Shown piece by piece: positions 11,530 to 21,692 of a stretch of 64,000 nt of DNA. This DNA comes from Rostrohypoxylon terebratum (taxonomy: Eukaryota; Ascomycota; Sordariomycetes; Xylariales; Hypoxylaceae). The stretch spans positions 62,001 through 126,000 of the forward strand of contig MU385931.1 of the NCBI GenBank assembly GCA_022497145.1. The letters are read 5' to 3'. Every line of letters starts with the position of its first letter. The first letter of the stretch is position 1. The notes under the pieces are model-generated. The model saw only the letters and a program-made list of their open reading frames with translations. It ran no database searches and had not been told where the DNA came from. The translations under genes were made by a program, and so were the position numbers.

Positions 11530-11828
11530 GACTTTGTGTACCTGCCTACCTACTTAATTTTAGATGTTTCAGTTACTAGATTCTGTTATAATAGAATGGA
11601 GGTCCAGTTGCCTTTTAAATGCTATTATATGCTTTTTTCTGACGCTACCGATTAATTTACCTAGCTCTATGAAAGACTCTCGGATTCGACAACCTTGGAA
11701 GAGTAGAAGACTTTATAATTGGCATCACATCAAGAAAGAATGCTTAGCAAAGTAGGTTTATCGTCAACCTGCTTGCTTTACTCATCCTTGACTCTAAATA
11801 ATCTTCAAGTAACAAGGCACAGACATGC
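11530..11828. other. Convergent intergenic region, synthetase / P450-2
   Basis: A 299-bp gap between two stop codons. It is AT-rich with no gene and must hold both 3' ends. Confidence 0.6.
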
Positions 11829-13562
11829 TCATCGCGTCTTCCTCCGAATTCTCATCTTTGCATCCACAGGTGGCACCATAGTATTAACCAAAGCTTTCCT
11901 GGTGACCGGCTTCCCGATTAGCTCCACATCGTAGTTCAAAACAATATAGGCGAGGGCCTGCTTCATCGTCTGGGCCGCAAACCATCGTCCTGGGCAAGCA
12001 TGTCTACCATATCCGAGCGGGAGGAAGGACAAAGTAGGAGTGACAACGAGCTCACGCTCCTGGGCTTTTGCTTGCAGATTAGCCTCGTCTAACCCCTCAA
12101 ATGCCCGAGAAAATCGGAACGCGTCGAACCTTTTGGGGTCTTCGTAGTATTCGGGATCTAAATGGATGTTTTGTGTGGGGAACGCCATGCGGACGCCTTT
12201 TGTGACAGTAATGCCGTGGCCAAGATCAACTTCACCGGCAGAAACATCCCGGAAGAGATTGGTAACGGCGACGTCAGAAGTGCGCATGGATTCACGAATG
12301 GTTGAGTCAATGCGGTAGAGGGAATCCACGGCCTCTGCCGTTCCCAAGCCGCCGTGCTTTTCTGATACGCCTTTACACTCCGCATACAGGCCACTGATAA
12401 ACTCATCCTTGTCTGGGCTCCCATAGACGTCGAGCACAGTGTGGGAAAACACATAGCAGACGGCGAAGATGAGCGGCGTCATGAGCGCGATGAGACGGTT
12501 AGCGATTCTTGTTGCGTCTAATTGATCCGGTCCACCTTTGTCTGCTGTCGCGATCAACCACTGCAAGAAATCTTCCTAGATGGCATTCTTCTTAGTATGA
12601 CATATAACTTAAAGAGAATTGTGTTAATGGTGGAATTGAGAAAGGTGAGGTTTTGGGTCGCATCGTGATACGCTCTACAATCAAATAAGTACGAATAAAA
12701 TACAACTTACAGGCACCTTCTCGTCTTTTTCGAGCGCGCTGAATATGCGCAATCGCTCATTAACGATGGGCACAAGCATGCTCACGCACCGGGCCTGGAA
12801 ATATCTAGCCCTCAGCGCCACTATAGGACCAACGAACTTTCTGAGAGACGGGGGAAAGCAGTTCATTAAAGCGCCTCCTAGCAGAACAGAATTGGCATAT
12901 AATCGCGAAGTTTCAAGCAACTTCTCATCGCGACCCAGCGGCAAGCCTATTAGGATACGCTGAGCCGTGCGCGCAATAACTTGCCCACAAGCATCCCAGC
13001 CGTTAATAGTCTTCCATTCCTCAGAAGTCCCCCAGATGTCCTCGTAAGCAAGGCCAACTTCCTCCTCGGTGATGGGAGCGAAGAAACGCATATCCTTCTT
13101 AGTCATTTTCCTGCGCACCACGTCGAAGTGGATGGTGTTCTGGTAGATGTTCGGGTCGCTAATCACGAACGGCATCTGGACTGTCTCAACCAGGCCTGGG
13201 ATATTGGTGATCTCGCCGTCGGTTTGTTTGTCCGGCCTTGTGAGAAGCTGATGCATCTGCGAAGGCGGCACTACCACAACAGCCTTTCCCGTCCATGTGG
13301 TGGGAAGTGCGTAAGGTCGACTGAGGGCTTTGGAGAACTTGGCATAGCCCTCGTTTGCGAACTGTCTAGTGAAGATGATAGATGTCGCGACGGCTCGACC
13401 CCAGGGGAATGGGCCGCTAGAAGCGACACCGACGGCGTCGAGCTTGGTCCACAGCTCATTCTCCTTAGGGTTGCTGTATAGTACGACAGAGACAGCGCGC
13501 TGTAGCAAGAATATGCATACAACAACTAGCGCTACAAGGGGCCAACCATCTATCCACGCCAT
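11829..13562 (-). CDS. Cytochrome P450 monooxygenase 2
   Basis: Two exons, 13562-12711 and 12575-11829, giving 532 residues. The ATG at 13562 is chosen because the in-frame codon at 13622 is GTG. An N-terminal hydrophobic anchor (WPLVALVVVCIFLL) is followed by a P450 fold. The I-helix is unusual (FAVCYVFSHTVLD), with SHT in place of the AGxxT core, as in fungal ent-kaurene-oxidase-type P450s. ExxR is ESMR and the haem loop is LGYGRHACPG with Cys478. The 135-nt intron is the longest in the cluster. It is divergent from OMT-2 (769 bp) and convergent with the synthetase. The likely role is a second oxidation of the cluster product; the actual reaction is unknown. Confidence 0.9.
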
Positions 13563-14331
13563 TCCAAGTGCCAGTGGAAATTGAGATGATCGATAGAGTA
13601 GGCTAGGGGGAGCGAGGTGCACAAAGCGAGCGACAACGCCGCTTATTTGTCAGGAGGCAACGGGCTGTCCTAGGTAGGTAGCTGAGAGTCAGACTTGTAA
13701 CATCGCTGATCCTTCCACCGATTCAGTCCTACGCAACACAGCTCGAGCGCGTACTCTGTCAACCTTCATTCGACTAGCTACATATGAGCACATGTAGTAG
13801 AAGTAAAAAAATGATATATATAAAAAGGTACCAATATGTGATATGTAATCCTGTCGATACTACACAGTATCAACACGAGCACGAACCTACGACGGCGGTG
13901 GACGATAGCAGGGTAGCAGCAGTACGACGTTGTTTGGGGGAAGTGAATGGTTATTAGCTCTCTCGTCCCCAAAAATACCTACATCGGACACTGTGCCGTA
14001 ATGTGTGTCTTGTGAGACTTGGTAGTGGTAGCTACCTAATACACCCCCCGGGTGTAGAGGCATCACGCAGCCTACATACCTTGTAAGCATACCCCGAGGG
14101 TGCGACAAAAAAGGTACCAGCACCGGACAGACGCCTCACGCGTATCTGTACGACGAAGATTATGGATGTGAGCGAGCCCGAAAAGGTCGAAAAGATGCAA
14201 GCGGGTCAGGGCACAGGGTATATTAAATGCCCCTTTCCGTGCTCCGCCATTTGAGGCATCGTGGCCATTCTGAAGAGCTAGGTACATATTATACGTGTCC
14301 TACATTGACCTATTAGATTCTCATTATTACA
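13563..14331. promoter_or_regulatory. Divergent promoter of P450-2 and OMT-2
   Basis: Two cluster genes are transcribed outward from this 769-bp region. It has a 7-bp inverted repeat TACACCC (14040-14046) / GGGTGTA (14050-14056) and a TAGGTAGGTAG word at 13671. It does not contain the CGGCATATG palindrome found in the other divergent promoter. Confidence 0.5.
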
Positions 14332-15709
14332 ATGGAAGCAGCTTTGGATCAAGTCCGCAGGGAGGCAGCCGGGAGTGAGGATGCACGCCGGAAGGCCATT
14401 GTAGCTTTGCAAAGTCTAGTGTCCTCGCTTGAGACTCCGGACGATACTCTGCACAGGTTCGGGCTTATGGTCTGCCCTTCCTTACTTTCTGAATGTCGAG
14501 AAATAGAAAGGACTAATAGACAGACAGAACCTCCAAACGGCAGCAGTCCAAGTTGGGATGAACCTGGGCTTGTTCAGACATTTGGTGGAGGCTTCTGAAC
14601 CACTCGCGGTTGATCGTATCGCAGAGAAGACTAAAGCAGAGCCGCAGTTGATTTGTAGGACCCCTATCCCTAATATACAATTAACCTTTAGTCTTATGTA
14701 TAATCCAGCTCGGCTCTTAAGATATCTTGCTGCCATATATGCCGTGGAAGAGACGGGCAGAGGCAAATACACTGCAAACCAGACAACTCGCAATCTGACA
14801 GAGAAGGTTGTCGAAGCAGGAATATCTCACTAGTATGTGCGCATCTACTTCCTTACTACCTACGGGCAGAAATTCACATGCTTCCAGCTTCGGCCTCTCT
14901 GCGCCTCAATACCAGTGCCTGCCGGACTTGCTGAAGAAAATTGGTTACAAAGCCCCAGTGGATGACGCGAACACGGCATTCCATCTGGCTTTTCGCACGA
15001 CCTTGGACCCCTTCTCATGGTTTGCGCAAAACCCTGCCTACCTGGCCGACTTTCACGCGTACCATGCGCTCCGTCGACAGCCAGATGCGACCTGGCTCTC
15101 CGTCTATCCTGTGGAGACAGAGACTGCTGGATGGCCTGCTGACCGACCCCTTTATGTGAACGTGGGAGGGGGTATCGGCCATCAATGTGCACAGTTCAAG
15201 GAGAAATACCCCAACTTGGGTGGGCAGGTTATCCTACAAGACCTGCCACACTCCGTAGCAGAGGCCTTCCCAACACCCGGCGTTGTGAATATGGCGCACA
15301 ACATGTTTGAGCCGCAACCCGTGATCGGTATGTCTACTTTCCAGCTTGCTTGTGCGCAATTATCGTCGATCGATACTAATAATCTCTATTTGTAGGCGCC
15401 AAGTTCTACCACCTTCGTGCTGTCTTCCACAATCATCCGCCTCATAAAGTGCGGATGTTGCTTGAGACGATCAAGGCTGCTATGAAACCCGAATCGGTTT
15501 TGCTGGTTGATGAAATGGTATTGCCGGAGGAGAAGGTGAATTATATGGCGGCATCGGTTGACATGACCATACTTGCGGCGTTTGCTAGCATGGAGCGCAC
15601 GGAAGCGCAGTGGGCGACACTGTTTGAGGACGTGGGATTGAGACTGGTGCGGACATATAAGTATTCTCCTTTGACTTACGAAAGCGTTATGGATGTTCGA
15701 CTTTCGTAA
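14332..15709 (+). CDS. SAM-dependent O-methyltransferase 2
   Basis: Five exons: 14332-14469, 14528-14654, 14709-14832, 14888-15327, 15396-15709, giving 380 residues. The N-terminal dimerisation domain reads through PQLISRLLRYLAAIYAVEET, where a 54-nt in-frame intron is removed. The SAM motif is VNVGGGIGH, and the catalytic region KFYHLRAVFHNH corresponds to the His-containing FHLRxVxHN motif of fungal OMTs. The second intron has a GTAGGA donor and the last a GTATGT donor. It is shorter than OMT-1 because the N-terminal region before the winged helix is reduced. Its position at the right end of the cluster, divergent from P450-2, suggests a late tailoring methylation. Confidence 0.88.
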
Positions 15710-15838
15710 GGTGGACCGTAGTGGGAGTTTAGAAAACTGGGAACCCTCGGAAAAAGGATGTTGTTTTTCTTAAGACTTAAGTTAATAATACCTAGTACCT
15801 ATCTAGAGCTACAGACTTCCCGGAACGGCTCATCCACG

Positions 15839-16066
15839 ATGCATCGACGCACTGTCAGCAATACGCAAAATTCCCTGACGAAGATGATGACCGACTACGA
15901 GGCGCTGAGCAGGGAACGGGAAGACCTGGAAGCAAAACTGAAGTCCCTGCAAACGGAAATCAAGCAATTGACAGGAACGTGTCAGAACCAACAGAAAATG
16001 GTCCTCATCGGTGGGGCATTGACTGCAATCACTTTCCTGGCATGGAAAGGCCTGACGATGCTTTAA
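15839..16066 (+). CDS. Possible small coiled-coil protein with C-terminal hydrophobic segment
   Basis: 75-codon ORF from the ATG at 15839. Residues about 14-50 form a charged heptad-like coiled coil (YEALSREREDLEAKLKSLQT), followed by a predicted membrane segment (MVLIGGALTAITFLAW) at the very C terminus, resembling a tail anchor. An in-frame ATG at 15758 would add 27 residues of no clear character. I do not recognise the family. It could be a real micro-gene or the relic last exon of a larger gene. It begins 130 bp after the OMT-2 stop. Confidence 0.35.
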   Translation: MHRRTVSNTQNSLTKMMTDYEALSREREDLEAKLKSLQTEIKQLTGTCQNQQKMVLIGGALTAITFLAWKGLTML

Positions 16067-16114
16067 GGTTGGGACGGAGACGATCATCCATCTGCAGCAG
16101 TTTTGTGATGTTTT

Positions 16115-16138
16115 GGCCAACATCACGGCCAACATCAC
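16115..16138. repeat. Tandem duplication of GGCCAACATCAC
   Basis: Two perfect adjacent 12-bp copies (16115-16126 and 16127-16138). The end, AACATCACA (16131-16139), is also the inverse complement of TGTGATGTT at 16104-16112, so the block can fold into a hairpin. Confidence 0.9.
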
Positions 16139-16344
16139 AAGAGAGTTTGGCCGTGTGTGGGCATGGGTCACATGACCCAGCCCTGGGTCTTTGCTGTTTC
16201 AAATACTAGCTGATAATCATCGATAGGTAGCTATAGTTTAGAAACCAAGCTCAATCAATTCAACAATGGTTTGCCTTGCCTAACAAGCTTGAAGAGCGGG
16301 CTGTTTCTAAAGTTTAGATTAAGGTTTAAAGGTTATGCCCCTGA

Positions 16345-16374
16345 AGCGTTGATTAGCGTTGATTAGCGTTGATT
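16345..16374. repeat. Tandem repeat, 3 x AGCGTTGATT
   Basis: Three perfect 10-bp copies at 16345-16354, 16355-16364 and 16365-16374, about 480 bp upstream of the frameshifted nuclease-kinase locus. Confidence 0.95.
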
Positions 16375-16784
16375 GGCCCTTACTAGGGCTACTCAAGGCC
16401 GGGGTCCATCTACATAGTACTAAGGGCTGTGGATACTAGCCAAGTGTAGGCAGGTGCTACCACGTGTGGTAACCCTACGCACGTGCCACCCCACCTGCTG
16501 GCAACAGTTGAGAGAATTACTTATTATGCTCGACCTTAGATTTGTAAATAGCTTCCTTTTAATACAACAAGGTCATCTACACAGGTTTAACAGCACTCTA
16601 TACAATTGGTATAAGGCGTGCGACATTCTTACGCCACTTGTAAAAGCGGGGTTGAGCCACTCCGGTAATTCGGTATTACTAGGTAATGTTTAAATAAAAA
16701 GGGTCCCGAATCCCGATCTCACATCAAATAACCCTCCTAGATTCGGCCATATCCCTAACTACTACCTACCTAGTATGTAATGCA

Positions 16785-16813
16785 GCATTCGTTCAGACGC
16801 AGTGAACGAATGC
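16785..16813. repeat. Perfect 11-bp inverted repeat with 7-nt loop
   Basis: GCATTCGTTCA (16785-16795) and TGAACGAATGC (16803-16813) are exact reverse complements around a 7-nt spacer. The hairpin lies 43 bp before the ATG of the following gene, so it would be in its 5' leader. Confidence 0.9.
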
Positions 16814-16855
16814 GTCGGGCAGTGCTAGAGACGGCGGATTCGAGCCGATCTCGCC

Positions 16856-19106
16856 ATGGCTACCATAGACAAGATCGAGGAATTGCAACGTTTACTCAGA
16901 GAAGAACGACGCCTGCGGGAAGAAGAACAACGCCGGCGGGAAAAAGAGCGGCACCGACTCGAAGTAGCCGAAGAACTCGTAAAGCGGTCACTGCCGCAGA
17001 CGCTGCTGCAGTATCTTGACTCCTGCCATTCTCTCAGTCTTCAAATACGCATAGTGACCGACCCTTCCTCCACCACACAAGGCGACCCAACGAACCCGGT
17101 CGGCCGAATCTTCCCTCGACGAATTATCCCGTGGACAGACTTTGCCGTAGGCCAGGAAGAGGTATGGGAGAAGCTTTCGGTTGGATCGCCCTTCTCCTCC
17201 CAGGCCGCCTTTCCATCCTCGCATCAGCTCGACTACGTAGCGTCCGTGATCCGTCCCATCAGCAGCGAAACCGACCTACGGCATTTTGAGCTTCAGGCCG
17301 TCGAACATGCCGTTCAGAAGTTGGTGGACGGGGTATATGATGATCCGCTGCTGCGGGCTCGTCTCGGCCTCCGCGGATCCGTAACGTTCGAGAGCCACAC
17401 AAACCTGGGTAACGATGCTGTCCATGCCATCTCCGCCTCTGTCGAACACGTGTCTATCGGTGGAGACGGAGATGCCGGAGCCGCGACGTCAGACGTCGTC
17501 AAGGCCTTTCGTAGGGCCGTCAAGGGCAAGGGTGGCTCTGCTGACCAATTTTGCGGTATATCGGATCTCGGACGGCCGGAATGTTCCCGCACTTGCGATC
17601 GAGTATAAGGCGCCGCACAAGTTGACGAGGGACGAGGTTGTCACCGGTTTGAATTCCGAGATCCAACCCGAACGCGACGTGATAAACCGGGACGTCGAGG
17701 GCTTTGCATTCGCCTCGAGATGGCTTGTCGCCGCCGTCATCACCCAGCTTTTCTCTTACATGATTGCCAAAGGCATCCGGTACGGTTACGTCTGTACGGG
17801 TGAGACGTTTGTTTTCTTGCATGTCCCCGACAACGACCCTTCCGTCGTCTATTACTCGGTCTCCGTGCCCAACCTAGATGTGCTAGACGACGATGAAAAC
17901 AGGCTCCATCGCACCGCCGTCGCGCAAGTATTCGCTTTCATCCTCCGAGCCCTCCGGGCGCCACCGCCGCCCGAGATCTGGTACGACCGCGCCATCACGA
18001 CCCTAGGAACCTGGGCTGTGGAATACGAAGATGTGCTGAAGAAGATGCCCCAGTCCGTCCGTAAGGAACGCCGCGTTTCACCCTACAAGCCTCAGCGGTG
18101 GAGAGGTTTTGTACGCTCGCCGATCCGGACACGGTCGAGCTGCTGTCCGCCGGGCGGCTCACAGCACGAGCAGGATGACGACAGCGGCGGTGAACATGGC
18201 TCGCCCCCCTCTCCTTCCCCCAGCCGACCCGCCCGTGCTGGAGGGAACGGATCGGCTTCGACGAGCGCAGCCGGTCGAAACCAGAGACAACCGCCCAGCA
18301 AGGATCATCCGCCGCACGACAAGAAAAAGCGCGCACCAGCGAGCATATGTATAGAAGACCGACTATACTGCACCCACGAGTGCCTCTTGGGCCTGGCAGA
18401 AAGGGGTCCCATAGATCAGGAATGTCCTAATGCCGCCGACCATGGGGAGCAGCACCTCGATCCGTCAGAATTTCAGCGGCTTATCCGTGTACAGCTCTCC
18501 CAAGATCGCGGTTCCGAAGCAGACGCGGCGCCGCTTTATATATCCGGAGCGATCGGATCGCTTTTTAAGGTGCGCCTGTCGGCCTATGGCTACACTCTTA
18601 TCGCCACGGGCGTAGAACGCTACCATTGTGCGCGTCTGCGCCACGAGAATGAGACGTACAACCGGCTTCAGTCCATTCAGGCAAAGCATATCCCTGTGTG
18701 TCTCGGTACAATCGATCTAATACTACCGTATTACTACAACGGGGGCGTATTTGAACACTTTATGTTTATGAGCTGGGCTGGTCATCCCTTGTCGGATGTT
18801 GCTAAGAAGGCGCTTCTAAAGATGGCGGTTATCGACGAGGTCGCTGTCGCATTCAATGCAATACACGCACTACAGGTTCTGCACGGGGACGCCGAGTTAC
18901 GGAACCTACTCTACGATGTGCGCAGTAACAATCTCATGGTCGTGGATTTTGAGCGGGCAATCGTCTGCAATCGCCAGTCGCTCAGCTTAACCAGTCCCAA
19001 CCGTAAAAGGAAGTATGGTATGTCGCAGGAGAAGAATGAAAACGGTTTTACGAAGGAGAGCCAGTCTGTCATAGCAAGCGTCCAGCATTATTTAGATAGT
19101 TTGTAA
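16856..19106 (+). pseudogene. Nuclease-like plus kinase-like (Crinkler-type architecture) gene with a frameshift
   Basis: Frame 1 runs from the ATG at 16856 to a stop at 17608. From about 17556 the homologous reading continues one frame over to 19106. One surplus base in the GG at 17555-17556 explains the break. The N terminus is a charged coiled coil (IEELQRLLREERRLREEEQ). The middle has a PD-(D/E)xK-like pattern: VPALAIEYKAPHKL with the ExK, then VTQLFSYM-type QxxxY and YGYVCTGETFVFLHV. A low-complexity Pro/Ser/Arg linker follows. The C-terminal kinase-like domain has catalytic-loop VLHGDAELRNLLYD and VVDFERA, with DFE in place of DFG. No intron is evident. Related proteins form large paralogous families in plant- and insect-associated fungi. 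Either a sequencing error or real decay could cause the frameshift. Confidence 0.65.
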
Positions 19107-20146
19107 TGCCGTGCGGCGCTTTCGTGTACGTTGCATATTTATTAGGTAACATAACGTCAAGATATGGTTACCAGAAACGGTTCCATGTATACCATAGCGG
19201 GAAAATGGGTAAATGGAAAATCATTTGAACCCTAGAAACTGAACCCTAGAAACAATACTTGTATGCTACTTGGTGCGTTCTCACTAAAATTTGTGAGTTT
19301 TTGATACCACACGAGAGTGCTAGGTGGTATATCTTGTATTAAGAAACCGCTTGATAACCAGTTTTGTAAACTCCAACCATGCCTAGGAGATAATTGGGAT
19401 AGGTTATATTTTTAAGTCATGGTTCAGTTCCTTCCATTCAGCAAACCGAAAACTGCATCCCTTGATTCGATATGGATTGAAAACAATGGAAGATGAATTA
19501 CGAATGTACTAGTCAGAACTCAGCAGTGCCTGCTCCTCTTTAGCGGAAAGCCGGCAACTCGTACCGATATAACGGATTATGGGTGAAGACGGTCATGTGG
19601 CATATTGCTTAGGACAGGGCATGCAGCTTACGTGGAACTTAGGTCCCTAGTACCATATAGAATATCGGAAATTGACCGTATATGCATACGCTTTGATGTT
19701 GTCGCAGCAATGTATTCAACCTTTTTCGAAATGGTACGTACGGAGCATTGCATTATCTCTATCTCCTCCAGCGATCATGAGGTCGAGAAGCTAACTAGGA
19801 CTTTCGTTATTATTGGATAGCTACATGCTCGAATATGGGTTGGATAAGAACGTCAAGCTCGTCACCTGTTTGCTTCGTTCAGAGTACAGGTGGAGAAAAG
19901 AAGGTTGAGAGGTGCCTGAGTCAGGGGTAAACCTAGAATGCGATCTATGATGTTTGGCTTAACAATGTATTAGTTTTTTCCGATTTGACTTCATGTCAAG
20001 TCCCACGGTTGTTAGCGAATGCTATGTTCTGAAGTATGATAAAATGTATAAACGTATAAATGAAGGGCACGTCTTGAAAATCTGACCACGGGCGCCTTGC
20101 TTGATTGCTAATCCAACATGTGCAGCAGTTAAATATGAATTCAACG
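19107..20146. other. Intergenic region
   Basis: AT-rich with no convincing gene; a 71-codon reading at 19605-19820 has no family features. Lies between the nuclease-kinase locus and the 3' end of the methyltransferase. Confidence 0.5.
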
Positions 20147-21692
20147 TCAAGACTCTCCTATCTCGGGTTTGCGACCATATACAACAGTCCTTGGTAACCG
20201 TTAGCGATTTCATGCGTCACATGGACACCCCATCAACTCCACGAGATGGACAGAGGGGGAAAAGAAAGAAGGGGGAACAGCACTCACGTTAGAATCCAAC
20301 CACAGTTACTCTTCTTCTTCATCTCGTTACGGAACCTAGCCACGAATACGAGCACCTCCTCGACAGACCAATCCAACAGCTTGGTGAACAGGAAAATACA
20401 GAAACCCTCGAGACTCTGATCCAGCATGGCGTATAGTAGCAGGCCCGCCTGCTGCAGCTTGGGGTCGCGCGGCCACCCGTGGCACGGCACCTTGAGCTTG
20501 ACTTCCTGAACGTCAACGAAGCCGGCCGCGATCATGGTGTCGCGCATCGTGTGCCCGTGCGAAATCCTGAAAGTCCGACCGTTCTTTTCACCTGACTCGA
20601 AGAATGCGCGCCCCCACTCCTCGAAGACATGATCGTCTGGGATGTGGACGTGGTCCGTCTGTATGCGCACGTCCATCTCGAGGTCTTGGAGCCAGCCGCC
20701 AGGCTTGATGTGCTTGAAGGCCTTCCTGTAGAGCTCGCTCCAATCAGGGATGCTACCTATTTTATTTTAGACGTATTAGAGGATATTTCCCTCGTCGCTG
20801 GCTAGGCCTGCAATCGGGCCATAGGGGTAGGGAGGGGGGCTTACCGTATAGCGCTCTAATATGGATGAAGTCGAAATGGTTATCGGGCCACGTCCACTCA
20901 AGGAGACAGTCGTCGATCTCGAATTTGACATTAGGTGGTGTCCAGACCGGTTGTATCGGGCTAATATCTGTTCCTATTACTTCCGCGCCGGGGTACATGT
21001 CGGCGAAATCGCTTGATTTCATGTGTCAGCGACGAGCACGAGATAACGTCAGACGCAGGACCCTCTGCAATACTCACATCGCCCATATTCCAGTTCCTGT
21101 TCCTAGATCGAGCACCTTTTGCGGGTTGTCGCTAATCGGCGCCAGAAACAATTTATCGTCCAGTGCCATCAGGAGGCAGTTATGGAGCAGATCCAGGCCC
21201 TCATTTTGCTGTTCGTCATTCGGCGCCCAATATTCGGTCGTCTTGGGCGCGTTGAACGTTCGTCCGTGTAGTACGCGGTAGTTGTAGATACTCTCGGTCA
21301 ACGAACCGGTCGACGATTGTCTTCGCAAAAGATATTAGTTAGCTTCTGCATTGCGCAGTAGACGCGGAGCGGCTAGTCAATTTACATGTCACTACCGAGT
21401 GCGGATCCGGCATCGTCGTCATCTTCGTCCAGGTTGTCGGCCTAGATAATGTCAGCGTCGCTATCAAGAATGGTTGTAAGAGTCGAGATGTACATACTGC
21501 TTGAATGGTCTGTTCGGTTCCGACAACTTCGCTCGTCACCTCTGCCCCCGACGAGTGGCTTTTAGGAGACGCAGGAGATTTAGGTGATGTCGCTGCTGTC
21601 GCTGCCGCCGCCGATGATGATGTTCCTGCTGCCGCCGCCGATGTCGTCGCTTGCGGAGACGGCGATTTCGCTTTCGCTGTCGTCTGTGCCAT
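20147..21692 (-). CDS. LaeA-like SAM-dependent methyltransferase
   Basis: Six exons: 21692-21498, 21441-21386, 21320-21078, 21011-20845, 20756-20288, 20189-20147, giving 390 residues. The last 43-nt exon is called because the usual C-terminal VVYGRKP appears there in frame after a GTGAGT donor at 20287; otherwise the protein would end prematurely at 20284. The N terminus is Ala/Ser-rich and disordered. The methyltransferase domain starts at SIYNYRVLHGRTF, with SAM motif I VLDLGTGTGIWAIDFA, GTDISPIQP, and HIRALYGSIPDW. This family contains LaeA, a nuclear regulator of secondary metabolism, but most genome copies are uncharacterised paralogues. It lies 4.4 kb from the cluster, so a regulatory link is possible but unproven. 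Confidence 0.88.

Larger units (their letters stand above)
15710..16855. other. Repeat-rich spacer between OMT-2 and the nuclease-kinase locus
   Basis: Contains one micro-ORF (15839-16066, listed separately), a 12-bp tandem duplication at 16115-16138, a 3 x 10-bp tandem repeat at 16345-16374, and an 11-bp perfect inverted repeat at 16785-16813. This marks the right border of the metabolite cluster. Confidence 0.6.

Noticed and set aside
16856..19106. An intron instead of a frameshift in the nuclease-kinase gene
   Set aside because: The two frames overlap exactly at a conserved stretch with a one-base offset, and no GT...AG pair would keep the adjoining residues.
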